Shown here: positions 19,041-27,513 of the stretch, piece after piece
Layout: every line of letters starts with the position of its first letter
How positions within the stretch are numbered: the first letter of the stretch is position 1
From: Cohnella baijiui
GTDB taxonomy: Bacteria > Bacillota > Bacilli > Paenibacillales > Paenibacillaceae
Assembly (NCBI RefSeq): GCF_020731285.1
Contig: NZ_JAJFOW010000044.1
Span: 1-53,487, forward strand
DNA: 53,487 bases
Direction of reading: 5' to 3'
The notes under the pieces: generated by a model
The model's database searches: none
Told to the model about the DNA's origin: nothing
The model's input: the letters and a program-made list of their open reading frames with translations, nothing else
Program-made: the position numbers and the translations under genes

Positions 19041-19919
19041 ATCACGGACCACGAGACGAACGGGGCGAACCCTTTTGACGAGCTGCCGGAGACCAAGGAT
19101 GCGCAAGAGCTGGAAAAAATCGAAATCGAGCTTTTGCTCGAAGCGATTTTTCGGGTGTACGGTTATGATTTTCGCAACTACGCCTACGATTCGATCCGCC
19201 GCCGAATCCGACACGCCATGCGCGTCTTCGGCCTGGTGCATGTCTCGGCGATGATCGAGCAGGTGCTTCACCATCCCTCGCGCATGCAGGAGCTGCTTCG
19301 CCATCTGTTCATCAACGTGACGGAGATGTTCCGGGATCCGACGATGTTCCGAACGTTCCGGGAAAAGGTCGTGCCCTTCCTCCATACCTATCCGCACATC
19401 CGCATCTGGCATGCGGGCTGTTCGACGGGGGAGGAAGCGCTGTCCATGGCGATTCTGCTCAAGGAAGAAGGGCTCTACGACAAGGCGCGCATCTACGCGA
19501 CAGACATCGACGAGGACGCGCTGGACATCGCGAGAGCCGGCATCTACCCGCTGCGCAACATGAAGACGTACACCCAGAACTATATTCGGGCCGGAGGAAC
19601 GAGGGAGTTCTCGGACTACTACACCGCGCGGTACGATGCCGTCATTTTCCACTCCGACCTGATGCGCAACATCGTGTTCGCCCGACACAATCTCGCCACG
19701 GACCAGTCGTTCAACGAGTTTAACGTCATCCTTTGCCGGAACGTGCTCATTTACTTCGACAAAAGCCTGCAGAGCCGGGCCCACCGGCTGTTCCACGACA
19801 GTCTGGCGACGTTCGGCGTGCTGGTGCTGGGCAGTCGTGAGTCCATCCAGTTCAGCGGCTTCGATGGCTGCTACGAGGCGTTGGACCTCACGGAGAAATT
19901 GTATCGGAAGCTTACTTAA
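19041..19919 (+). CDS. CheR-type protein-glutamate methyltransferase (RsbM-like), probable ATC start
   Basis: The 292-residue protein would methylate glutamates on a signalling protein using S-adenosylmethionine. It has the CheR N-terminal helix domain (LEAIFRVYGYDFRNYAYDS), the SAM-binding motif WHAGCSTGEEALSM and ILCRNVLIYFD. CheR-like sequence already begins at LEKIEIELLLEAIF, upstream of the first standard start (TTG 19134). No ATG, GTG or TTG exists between the previous stop and that point in this frame. GGAGG at 19027-19031 lies 9 nt before ATC 19041, so ATC is the most likely initiator. The likely substrate is the kinase encoded just upstream, particularly its Glu/Gln-rich coiled coil. 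The gene is tightly coupled to its neighbours. Confidence 0.82.
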   Translation: MTDHETNGANPFDELPETKDAQELEKIEIELLLEAIFRVYGYDFRNYAYDSIRRRIRHAMRVFGLVHVSAMIEQVLHHPSRMQELLRHLFINVTEMFRDPTMFRTFREKVVPFLHTYPHIRIWHAGCSTGEEALSMAILLKEEGLYDKARIYATDIDEDALDIARAGIYPLRNMKTYTQNYIRAGGTREFSDYYTARYDAVIFHSDLMRNIVFARHNLATDQSFNEFNVILCRNVLIYFDKSLQSRAHRLFHDSLATFGVLVLGSRESIQFSGFDGCYEALDLTEKLYRKLT

Positions 19920-19940
19920 ACGAGAGGGGAGGGACGAATA

Positions 19941-21638
19941 GTGACGAGAGATAACCCGGTCAATATCCTCATGGTCGACGACCATCCCGAAAATCTGCTG
20001 GCCATTGAGGCGGTGCTGGAAGGCGAGCCTTACCGGCTGATTCGCGCGTTTTCGGGGGCGGACGCCCTCCGGTGCCTGCTGCGGGAAGAGGTGGCCGTCA
20101 TCCTCCTGGACGTGCAAATGCCCGGCATGGACGGCTTCGAGACGGCGCGCCATATCAAGTCCTACGATCGCTCCAAGCATATCCCCATCCTCTTCATCAC
20201 GGCGACCAGCAAGGAAACGAGCCACATGTCCGCGGGGTATTCGGCCGGAGCGGTCGACTATATGATCAAGCCGTTCGTGCCGCACATTCTGAAGGCGAAG
20301 ATCAAGGCTTTCGTCCAGCTGTACGACGCGCAGAAGCAGCTTCTCAGCCAGACGCGGCAGCTCGAGAAGGTGAACGCCAACCTGCTCGAAGCGACGGCCA
20401 AGCTGTCCAAGGCCGAAGCGCAGGCGCGCGCCGTCATGGATACGTCGATCGATACGATGGTCGTCTACGGCCACCATGGCGAGATCCTGCAGGCCAATCC
20501 GGCCGCGGAGCGGATGTTCGGCTATTCGCAAGAGGAGCTCGTCGGGCGCAACATGTCCCTGCTGCTCCCCTCGATTCATTGGGACCTCGGTCATACGCGG
20601 GGGCTTGTCGGCAAGGTCATCGAGGTCGTGCCGGCGCGCAAGGACGGGTCGACCTTCCCGGCGGAAATGCAGCTCGGCGAATCGCTGGCGGATCCGGCGC
20701 TTCGAACGTGCACGGTGCGCGATATCGCCGATCGGAAACGGAGCGAGCTCGCACTCCTGGAGTCCAAGGAGCTCGCCGAACAAGCCGCCCGGATGAAGAC
20801 GGAATTCCTGTCGTTCATGACGCACGAGATCCGTACGCCGCTCAACGGCGTGATCGGGATGATGGACATCCTGATCGAGTCCGGGCTGACGCAGGAGCAG
20901 CGGGAGCTGGCGGACGTCGTGCTGAAGAGCGGTCACACGCTGCTCGGGATCGTCAACGACGTGCTGGACTACTCCAAGATCGAGTCCGGACGGATGGAGC
21001 TCGAGGAGGAGCCGTTTTTCCTGCGGGCTTGCCTCGAGCAGGTTCAGGACATCTTTACGGCGCCGATCCGGGAAAAACGGCTGGAGATGCGGTACCTGAT
21101 CGATCCCGCGCTACCCCTCTTCGTGCGTGGCGATCTGGCGAGATTGCAACAGGTGCTGCTCAACCTGGTCGGCAACGCCGTGAAGTTCACGGAAACCGGA
21201 GGCGTCTACATCGTCGTCCGCCAGGCGGCTGCGACGGAGGAGGAGCTTACGGTCGAGGTTACCGTGATCGACACCGGCATCGGCATCCCGGCGGATAGGG
21301 CGGACGAGCTGTTCGAGCCGTTTTCTCAGGTCGACGCCTCGATGAACCGCAAATACGGGGGGACCGGGCTTGGTCTGGCCATCTCCAAGACGCTCGTCGA
21401 GATGATGAGCGGGGAAATCTGGACCGAGCCCAGCGAGCATGGCGGGGCGATCTTCGCTTTTACGGCGAAGGTCAAACGCGCGGACCCGCCCGAAGAGATG
21501 CCGGCGTTCGCGAAGGAGCTGGCAGCGGTCACGGCCGAAGCCGGCTGGGAAGAGGCGCTGCGCAAGCCCGTCCGTCTTGAGCGCATCCGGGAGCTGCTGC
21601 TGCAAGCCTCGGAAGCGGACCGCCGGCGTATACGCTGA
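19941..21638 (+). CDS. Receiver-PAS-histidine kinase
   Basis: The 565-residue soluble protein has an N-terminal receiver (MVDDHPENLL; D57 in LLDVQMPGMDG), a coiled coil (about 130-165), PAS (about 165-280, AVMDTSIDTMVVY), HisKA (H295 in THEIRTPLNG) and an ATPase domain (NLVGNAVKF, DTGIGIP, GGTGLGL). It starts at GTG 19941, preceded by GAGAGGGGAGGG. It is the third member of the phosphorelay and probably takes phosphate from the hybrid kinase through D57. No DNA-binding output domain is present, so the final effector must be encoded elsewhere. The last 60 residues are a helical tail of unknown role. Confidence 0.9.
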   Translation: MTRDNPVNILMVDDHPENLLAIEAVLEGEPYRLIRAFSGADALRCLLREEVAVILLDVQMPGMDGFETARHIKSYDRSKHIPILFITATSKETSHMSAGYSAGAVDYMIKPFVPHILKAKIKAFVQLYDAQKQLLSQTRQLEKVNANLLEATAKLSKAEAQARAVMDTSIDTMVVYGHHGEILQANPAAERMFGYSQEELVGRNMSLLLPSIHWDLGHTRGLVGKVIEVVPARKDGSTFPAEMQLGESLADPALRTCTVRDIADRKRSELALLESKELAEQAARMKTEFLSFMTHEIRTPLNGVIGMMDILIESGLTQEQRELADVVLKSGHTLLGIVNDVLDYSKIESGRMELEEEPFFLRACLEQVQDIFTAPIREKRLEMRYLIDPALPLFVRGDLARLQQVLLNLVGNAVKFTETGGVYIVVRQAAATEEELTVEVTVIDTGIGIPADRADELFEPFSQVDASMNRKYGGTGLGLAISKTLVEMMSGEIWTEPSEHGGAIFAFTAKVKRADPPEEMPAFAKELAAVTAEAGWEEALRKPVRLERIRELLLQASEADRRRIR

Positions 21639-21674
21639 TGGACAGCGAGATTCTACAAGAAATGAGAATGAACC

Positions 21675-22937
21675 ATGAGATTTCGTAAAATAACCGGCCT
21701 ATGGGCCAAGTACGACAGCGCCATTTGGATCCGGGTGATCGGCACGGCCCTGACGACCGTGACCGGCTTTATGATTCGCCCCTTTCTCGTGCTGTACTTA
21801 TACGATCAGATGAACGGCTCGGTTGTTCTGCCCATGCTGATCGTCGGACTTCAGCCGCTTTGCGGCATCGCGATCACCTGGTTCGGCGGCCGATGGAGCG
21901 ACCGCTTCGGGCGAAAGCCGCTTATGCTCATCGCGCTTGCGGTCCAGATGCTCAGCATGATCGGCTACATCTTCGCAGACCACGTCTGGCAGTATGCCGC
22001 CGTCTCGATCTTGAACGGCATGGGCTCTGCGCTGTTCATGCCCGCCGCCAACGCCCAGATCACCGATATGGTCGAGGATAGCCGGCGGGCTGAGGTGTTC
22101 GCGCTCATGCATACCGCTTTAAACGTCGGCGCGGCTGCCGGCCCCGTGCTCGGGCTGATGATGTTCCAATGGAACCCGACGGCGGTGTTCTTGCTCTCGG
22201 CCTGCACCTTTCTCGCGAACGGATTGCTCGTCCTCTTCAAGCTGCCGGAAACGGCGCCGGCGAAGCGGGCACCCGGGCCAGCGCCGGCCGGCGCCGCCGC
22301 GACAGGCGCAGCACCGGCCGCACGAACGGCCTTCTCCTGGCGGTCGCACAAGCCGCTCGTCCTACTGACGCTGTGCAGCCTGCCGGTCGGCTTGCTGTAT
22401 TCGCAGGTGGAGACGACGCTGCCGCTGCACCTCAAGACCCATTTCGACGACTACCGCACGGTGCTGGCCTCGCTGCTCACCTTCAACGGCGTCATGGTCA
22501 TCGCCCTGCAAATCTGGATCGCCCGCCGGACCGAGCGGATACGCTCCTATCAGGTGCTGGCCGTGTCGCAAGCGTTGTTCGCCATCGTCGCCATCGGCTA
22601 TGGCTATGCCGGCTTGATCGCGGTTTTGTTCGCCGCCGAGTTCGTCTTTACGATCGGCGAGATGGCGGCGGGACCCCATTCGCAAAAGGCGATTTCGATC
22701 CTGGCGCCGCCGGAGCAGCGCGGCTTTTATTTCTCCGTCTACGGAGCGAGCTATCTGCTCGCTCGCGGGATCGGTCCGATCCTGGGCGGCGCGCTGCTGA
22801 GCCAGTCGAGCGGCGAAGTGTTGTTCACCGTCCTCGCCGTGTTGATCGCGGCGTCGGGATTCGGGCTGTACCGGGTCGTGCGGGGAATCGAGCTCGGACA
22901 TCGGGCGGATCGCGCCAGCGACACCCTCAGCGCTTGA
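21675..22937 (+). CDS. MFS transporter (MdtH-like efflux family)
   Basis: The 420-residue protein has about twelve predicted membrane helices in two halves. It carries the MFS signature GGRWSDRFGRKPLML after the second helix. An Ala/Pro/Gly-rich cytoplasmic loop (about 195-215) separates the halves. It probably exports small molecules; the substrate is not evident. It follows the phosphorelay by 36 bp, so it may be co-transcribed with it. A terminator lies about 115 bp after its stop. Confidence 0.88.
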   Translation: MRFRKITGLWAKYDSAIWIRVIGTALTTVTGFMIRPFLVLYLYDQMNGSVVLPMLIVGLQPLCGIAITWFGGRWSDRFGRKPLMLIALAVQMLSMIGYIFADHVWQYAAVSILNGMGSALFMPAANAQITDMVEDSRRAEVFALMHTALNVGAAAGPVLGLMMFQWNPTAVFLLSACTFLANGLLVLFKLPETAPAKRAPGPAPAGAAATGAAPAARTAFSWRSHKPLVLLTLCSLPVGLLYSQVETTLPLHLKTHFDDYRTVLASLLTFNGVMVIALQIWIARRTERIRSYQVLAVSQALFAIVAIGYGYAGLIAVLFAAEFVFTIGEMAAGPHSQKAISILAPPEQRGFYFSVYGASYLLARGIGPILGGALLSQSSGEVLFTVLAVLIAASGFGLYRVVRGIELGHRADRASDTLSA

Positions 22938-23053
22938 TCGCGCCGGGGGAGCCGCCCGTTTTCGGGCCGGCCGGAGCGCGTCCTCGTTTCGCTGCCGCCC
23001 ATTTCCGTCTTCAATCCGCCCAGCCAAAGTGGTAAACTAGGTTTTAAGCTGCG

Positions 23054-23083
23054 GCCGCCCGCCGATCAAGCCGGCGGCTTTTT
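23054..23083 (+). terminator. Terminator after the MFS gene
   Basis: GCCGCC (23054-23059) pairs with GGCGGC (23073-23078), followed by TTTTTC. Confidence 0.65.
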
Positions 23084-23124
23084 CATTTCCGTTGACCCCA
23101 ACGATGTGCGAAGGAGAACGCGTC

Positions 23125-24069
23125 ATGCTAAGACAGAAGATCGCGAGCCGGGAGCCCGGCATTTTAACTTACGGCATCACGCCGCCCAAAGCGACCCATC
23201 CCGAAGAAAAAATCGCGGAGATCGCGCAAAAGCAGATGGACCGGCTGCGGGATTGCGAGATGGACGGGCTCATTCTGTACGACGTGCAGGACGAAGCCGA
23301 CCGCATCGACGAGGACCGGCCGTTTCCGTATCTTGCGACGGTCGACCCGACCCGATACAGCAAGACGTATCTCCGAGAGCTGAATACGGCCAAGATCATC
23401 TATAAGGTCGTGGGCAAGCAGTCGACGGAGGAACTCGCCGACTGGATTCAAGGAGACGCGGACGAGGACCGCTATTCGGTATTCGTCGGCGCGTCCTCGA
23501 GCCGGCAGGCCGTGACGATGCGGCTGCCCGAAGCGTACCGGCTCAGCGCTCAGCGCAACGCCCGGCTGCAGGTCGGCGGCGTCGTCATCCCGGAGCGCCA
23601 CGAGTTGAAGGGGGACGAGCACCTGCGCGCCGTGGCCAAGCAGCGGGAGGGCTGCGCGTTTTTCGTCTCCCAGGCGGCTTACGACGTGGAGGCATCCAAA
23701 AACTTTTTGTCCGACTATTACTACTACTGCCTCGAGCAGGGGATCCCGATGGTGCCTATCCTGTTCAACCTGGCGCCTTGCGGCTCGCCCAAGACGCTCG
23801 CCTTCATGAAGTGGCTCGGCATCAGCATCCCGAGGTGGCTGGAAAACGAGCTGACCTATTCGCACGACATTCTCGACCGGTCCGTCCGGCTGTCGCGCAA
23901 AGTGTTCGAGGAGCTGTTCGAATTCGGCTTGGAGAAAGGAATTCCGATCGGCTGCAGCGTCGAAAGCGTCTCGACCCGCAAGGTGGAGATCGAAGCCTCC
24001 GTGGAGCTGCTGCGGGAGATGAAGCGGCTGATGGAGAGCCGGCTGCAGGCGGAGGCCGTGCGGGCGTAG
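23125..24069 (+). CDS. Methylenetetrahydrofolate-reductase-like (MetF-like) protein
   Basis: The 314-residue protein looks like a MetF-type TIM barrel. It has the early motif TYGITPPK (compare EFFPPK in MTHFR) and a later REGCAFFVSQAAYDVE, matching the GCDFIQTQPVYD region. Classic MetF reduces 5,10-methylene-THF with FAD. This protein is diverged, stands alone without met genes and may act on another substrate. ATG 23125 is chosen because AAGGAGA lies just upstream; an upstream frame exists without support. Confidence 0.62.
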   Translation: MLRQKIASREPGILTYGITPPKATHPEEKIAEIAQKQMDRLRDCEMDGLILYDVQDEADRIDEDRPFPYLATVDPTRYSKTYLRELNTAKIIYKVVGKQSTEELADWIQGDADEDRYSVFVGASSSRQAVTMRLPEAYRLSAQRNARLQVGGVVIPERHELKGDEHLRAVAKQREGCAFFVSQAAYDVEASKNFLSDYYYYCLEQGIPMVPILFNLAPCGSPKTLAFMKWLGISIPRWLENELTYSHDILDRSVRLSRKVFEELFEFGLEKGIPIGCSVESVSTRKVEIEASVELLREMKRLMESRLQAEAVRA

Positions 24070-24130
24070 TTGGCGGCTAAGCGCGGCAAGAGCAGGGTAA
24101 GGGTAAGACCTAGGCAGGTGCAAGGCAAGT

Positions 24131-24171
24131 GCAAGCCCGCTTTCCGGAGCAGTCTCCGGGAGCGGGCTTGC
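24131..24171 (+). terminator. Hairpin after the MetF-like gene
   Basis: The 11-bp arms GCAAGCCCGCT/AGCGGGCTTGC with an inner TCCGGA stem lie between convergent genes. No T run follows on either strand, so termination efficiency is doubtful. Confidence 0.45.
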
Positions 24172-24255
24172 GGCGTTAGGAGGGAAATAGCCGGCTTGGG
24201 CGGACATCGCGATCCGAAAGGCGTCGGAAAGAGGCAGCCTTTGTCTCGTTTTCGC

Positions 24256-25140
24256 TCAAGCGTCGAACGCGGCGCCCTGCAGCCGGAACTGCGACGGCGA
24301 CAGTCCCGTCACCTGCTTGAACTGATGGCTGAAGTGATGGATGCTGGCGTAGCCCAGCCGCTCGGAGATCGCTTCGGCCTTGTCTCCCTGGAGCAGCGCC
24401 CGTTTGGCCAGCTTGATGCGTTCCGCGATCAGGTAGGGCTTGGGCGGCAGGCCGATCTCTTGCTTGAACAGCTTCGCAAAGTGTATCGGGTGATAGCCGC
24501 ACAGCGCCGCAAGCTCCGCCACCGTCCAACTGCGGGCAGGCTCCGCTTGCATGGCGGCGATTGCCGGCTCGATCCGGCCGGAGGCGCCCGGCGCCGGGCG
24601 GCTCCCGACGTGCTGGCGGACGAGGACGGCCGCCGTCTGCATCATGAGCGCCCGGAGCGCCAGCGCGTAGCCCGGCTGCTCCAGCTCATACTCCTGTACC
24701 ATGCGCGTCAAGAGGGGCTCCAGACCGGATACGCGCAGCAGCGTCGGCACCGCCACTTCGCCGAACGGCGGCAGATCGAGCGTCGTCCGAACGAGAGGGG
24801 CGCGGTCGTCGTCCAGCGTTTCCGGAGGCGCGTACCGGAGCCGGTGACCGGGATGGACGGGGGCGGGCGAGGCATGGTGCCAATGGAAATGAAGGCTGAA
24901 AAAGTCCGTCGGCGCCAGGACGGTCAGCAGCGTGGCGGATGACGGCCCGTAATAGACGCACTCGCCGCTCTGGATCGGGTAAGTCTGTCCGGAGAGGCGC
25001 AGCTCGGCCCGGCCGGAGACGACGTAGAAGAGCTGGCAGTCCGGGATGAAGCGGACCCCGAAGTCGGTACCGGCGGGCGCGCTCGCCCGACTGGCGAAAT
25101 TCACGGTGGGCGCGATCGCTTCCAAGCTGCCGATGTGCAC
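24256..25140 (-). CDS. AraC-family transcriptional regulator with cupin sensor
   Basis: The 294-residue protein has an N-terminal cupin-like sensor (about 25-110; GVRFIPDCQLFYVVSG, LSGQTYPIQSGECVYY) and a C-terminal AraC double helix-turn-helix (about 195-290; LAALCGYHPIHFAKLFKQ, ISERLGYASIHHFSHQFKQ). GTG 25140 has a strong AGGAGG upstream. It diverges from the oxygenase gene, with 150 bp between the starts, and most likely controls it, probably responding to a sugar or small organic ligand. Confidence 0.9.
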   Translation of the reverse strand: MHIGSLEAIAPTVNFASRASAPAGTDFGVRFIPDCQLFYVVSGRAELRLSGQTYPIQSGECVYYGPSSATLLTVLAPTDFFSLHFHWHHASPAPVHPGHRLRYAPPETLDDDRAPLVRTTLDLPPFGEVAVPTLLRVSGLEPLLTRMVQEYELEQPGYALALRALMMQTAAVLVRQHVGSRPAPGASGRIEPAIAAMQAEPARSWTVAELAALCGYHPIHFAKLFKQEIGLPPKPYLIAERIKLAKRALLQGDKAEAISERLGYASIHHFSHQFKQVTGLSPSQFRLQGAAFDA

Positions 25141-25235
25141 GTTCCCTCCTCCTTTCTTTTCCTTCGTTCGGTCACAGATTAGAAATAAGCAACCGAATGT
25201 TGCGTTTTCGGAAATACATTAGAAAGCGCCTTCCG

Positions 25236-25241
25236 TACAAT
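25236..25241 (+). promoter_or_regulatory. Possible -10 box of the oxygenase gene
   Basis: TACAAT lies about 50 nt before the ATG with no matching -35 box, which fits an activator-dependent promoter. AGAAAGCGCCTTCC just upstream (25221-25234) is a weak relative of the cre-like site at 6896. Confidence 0.35.
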
Positions 25242-25290
25242 GAAGCTGTCAGTCCCATCATATAAAGGGCGAAGGAGAGGTGCAACCCCG

Positions 25291-26133
25291 ATGTTGAACG
25301 CGCGGCAGGTGGAGGAGTTTGAACGGAACGGCTATCTGAAGGGGGACGTCGTGTTGAGCGAGGCGGAGGTGGAACGGCTGCGGGAGGAGCTGGACCTCGT
25401 CATCGAAGGCAAGACCGTCAAGCGTCCGGTGCTGAACCATAACATGCTTGGAGGCGACAGCGACGCCCTGTACAAGGACATGAAGATGAGCGTGAATGAA
25501 AAAGTCGTGCAGATCGTGAACATCTGGATGGCGAGCGACTTGTATCTGAAGCACGCGGCGCACCCCGTCATAACCGAGGAGATCGCCCAGTTGTGCCGGA
25601 CGGACACGCTGCGCATCTGGCACGACCAAATTCAGTACAAACCGCCGGTGTCCGGCGGCCCGACGGGCTGGCATCAGGACCATCCGCTCTGGCCGGTCAT
25701 CCAGCCGGCCGACCTCGTCAGCGCGTGGGTCGCGCTGGACGACGCGGTCATCGAGAACGGCTGCATGTGGATGGTGCCGGGCAGCCACAAGTGGGGCGAT
25801 CACCAGCGTTACTTGGCCAGCACGCCGGACTTCAAGCCGTACCACCGCCAGCCGGAGCTGCTGCCCGAAGGGGCCGTCGTCGAAGCCGTGCCGTTCGAGA
25901 TCAAAAAAGGGCAGGTCGGCTACCATCACAGCCTGACCTGGCACGGCAGTCCGCACAACCGCTCGCAGATGAAGCGCCGGGCGATCGCCGTCCACTACAT
26001 GCCGGGCCACACGCGCTACGAGCCTACGAGCGATCATCCGATGCTCTCGTATGTCGCGGTGAACAAGGGGGACATTTTGCAGGGCGAGCATTTCCCCGTC
26101 GTCTACGGCGCCTCCTCAATCGCGGCAGGGTGA
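25291..26133 (+). CDS. Phytanoyl-CoA dioxygenase (PhyH) family oxygenase
   Basis: The 280-residue protein has the non-haem iron 2-oxoglutarate oxygenase pattern. HxD is at H128-Q-D130 (GWHQDHP), the distal histidine is H218 in LTWHGSPHNRS, and basic residues for 2-oxoglutarate follow (KRRAIAVHY). It hydroxylates an unknown small substrate using Fe(II), oxygen and 2-oxoglutarate. ATG 25291 follows AAGGAGAGG by about 11 nt; an earlier ATG at 25240 overlaps the -10 box. Control by the divergent AraC protein is likely. In this bacterial group such pairs often accompany carbohydrate or inositol genes, but the substrate is open. Confidence 0.87.
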   Translation: MLNARQVEEFERNGYLKGDVVLSEAEVERLREELDLVIEGKTVKRPVLNHNMLGGDSDALYKDMKMSVNEKVVQIVNIWMASDLYLKHAAHPVITEEIAQLCRTDTLRIWHDQIQYKPPVSGGPTGWHQDHPLWPVIQPADLVSAWVALDDAVIENGCMWMVPGSHKWGDHQRYLASTPDFKPYHRQPELLPEGAVVEAVPFEIKKGQVGYHHSLTWHGSPHNRSQMKRRAIAVHYMPGHTRYEPTSDHPMLSYVAVNKGDILQGEHFPVVYGASSIAAG

Positions 26134-26180
26134 GCTCCGCGCCGCATCCATCCGAATCCATCCGCATCCATCCTGCATGC

Positions 26181-26210
26181 AAGTGCCGTCACCTTAGGGG
26201 GGCGGCATTT
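26181..26210 (+). terminator. Weak terminator after the oxygenase gene
   Basis: AAGTGCCG and CGGCATTT pair with G-U pairs around a C/G-rich centre, followed by TTTG. Confidence 0.4.
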
Positions 26211-26269
26211 GTCCGTTTACGCCTCATACTTGCCATCCGCCAATCTGTTATCGCGCAGCTTAAACAGAT

Positions 26270-26323
26270 TTAACGGTCCGTTAACACGAGTCGGTAGCGG
26301 CACTTAGACGCCTTCTCTATAAT
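26270..26323 (+). promoter_or_regulatory. 15-bp palindrome and -10 box upstream of the YesN/YesM genes
   Basis: TTAACGG-T-CCGTTAA (26270-26284) is a perfect palindrome with 7-bp arms. A consensus TATAAT follows at 26318-26323 without a good -35 box. The palindrome lies about 35-50 bp upstream of the -10 box, suitable for a dimeric regulator. The rest of the 26134-26496 gap shows no gene. Confidence 0.5.
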
Positions 26324-26496
26324 TTCGATAGACTGGGCGATTGCTCGCGACTGCGCATGCGTTTACACTGTAGGGGAATTGACCCCTGGAAGCGGATAAG
26401 AAAGAGTAGGGCTGCACGAACGGACGCGGAGGCGCGGAGATGCGAACCCTGCAAGGCAACGGCATGTACCAGCGCGAAGGGAGGTCAATCGGCATC

Positions 26497-27513
26497 ATGT
26501 ACACCGTATTGGTAGCGGAGAATGAGCCTTGGGTGCTGAGAGGAATCGTCGAGATGGTGAAGGCGGCGGGGGAGGAGTTCGAAGTCGTCGGCGCGTGCAG
26601 CAACGGGGAAGAGGCCTGGAACCTGATCCAGGAAGTGTGGCCGATGCTGCTGATCACCGATATCATGATGCCGGAGCTGGACGGGCTGTCGCTGATTCGG
26701 CGGATCGAGGAGCAGCGCACGCCGCTCGTGTCTGTCATCGTCAGCGGTTACGATAATTTTCAATACGCGCAGCAAGCGATCGTTCATGGCGTCTCCGAAT
26801 ATCTGCTGAAACCGGTTGAATTCGACACGCTGAAGCAAGCGCTGCAGCGTGCCAAGGAGAAGGTCGGGTCGCTCAAGGAGCTGAACGCGTACCTCTTGAA
26901 GTTCCAGGCGCTGCTTGACAACGGATGGGGACTCGCGCCCAAAGACCTGATGCGCAAGCAGGACGAACTGCTCCAATCGGTGCTGCGCTTGAACCGCCTG
27001 AATCGGAACGCCCGCGCGATCTTGCTCCGCTTGTTCGAGGACAAGCTCAAGACGCTGTTGAACGGGTCCGGGATCGCCTATTCGTCACTCCAGCCCGCCG
27101 ACCGTTCGGATGACGGCACGATTGCCCTTTACTTCCAGGCTTTGTTGGAACGGTGGTATCTGAACCAGCCCGGCCCCGCCACCGCCAGCACGCCGGAAGC
27201 CATCCAACGGTCCTGCCGCTATGTCCAAGCCCACTTCAAGGAAGAGATCACGCTAACCGAGATGGCCGCGCGCACGAACTTCAGCGTGTCTCACTTCAGC
27301 GCCTTGTTCAAGAAGCACACCGGCCAATCGCTCGTGGGTTACGTCAATCGTCTGCGCGTAGACAAAGCCAAAAAGCTGCTGCGGTCCACCTCCTTTTCGG
27401 TTGCCGAGATCGCGGAGATGACCGGCTTCTCCTCCACCTCCTATTTCACGCGCGTCTTCAAGGCGTCGATCGACCTCCCTCCACTTGAATACAAGAAGAG
27501 GATGAACCCATGA
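26497..27513 (+). CDS. Response regulator with AraC domain, short YesN type
   Basis: The 338-residue protein has an N-terminal receiver with D55 (ITDIMMPELDG) and a C-terminal AraC double helix-turn-helix (about 235-335; MAARTNFSVSHFSALFKKHTG, IAEMTGFSSTSYFTRVFK). The linker is much shorter than in the 538-residue homologue encoded at 11939. The usual acidic pair near the start reads E8-N9 (VAENEPW) instead of D-D, which could change metal binding or phosphorylation. ATG 26497 follows GGGAGG; upstream in-frame ATGs lack this. Its stop overlaps the kinase start (ATGA). Confidence 0.91.
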   Translation: MYTVLVAENEPWVLRGIVEMVKAAGEEFEVVGACSNGEEAWNLIQEVWPMLLITDIMMPELDGLSLIRRIEEQRTPLVSVIVSGYDNFQYAQQAIVHGVSEYLLKPVEFDTLKQALQRAKEKVGSLKELNAYLLKFQALLDNGWGLAPKDLMRKQDELLQSVLRLNRLNRNARAILLRLFEDKLKTLLNGSGIAYSSLQPADRSDDGTIALYFQALLERWYLNQPGPATASTPEAIQRSCRYVQAHFKEEITLTEMAARTNFSVSHFSALFKKHTGQSLVGYVNRLRVDKAKKLLRSTSFSVAEIAEMTGFSSTSYFTRVFKASIDLPPLEYKKRMNP

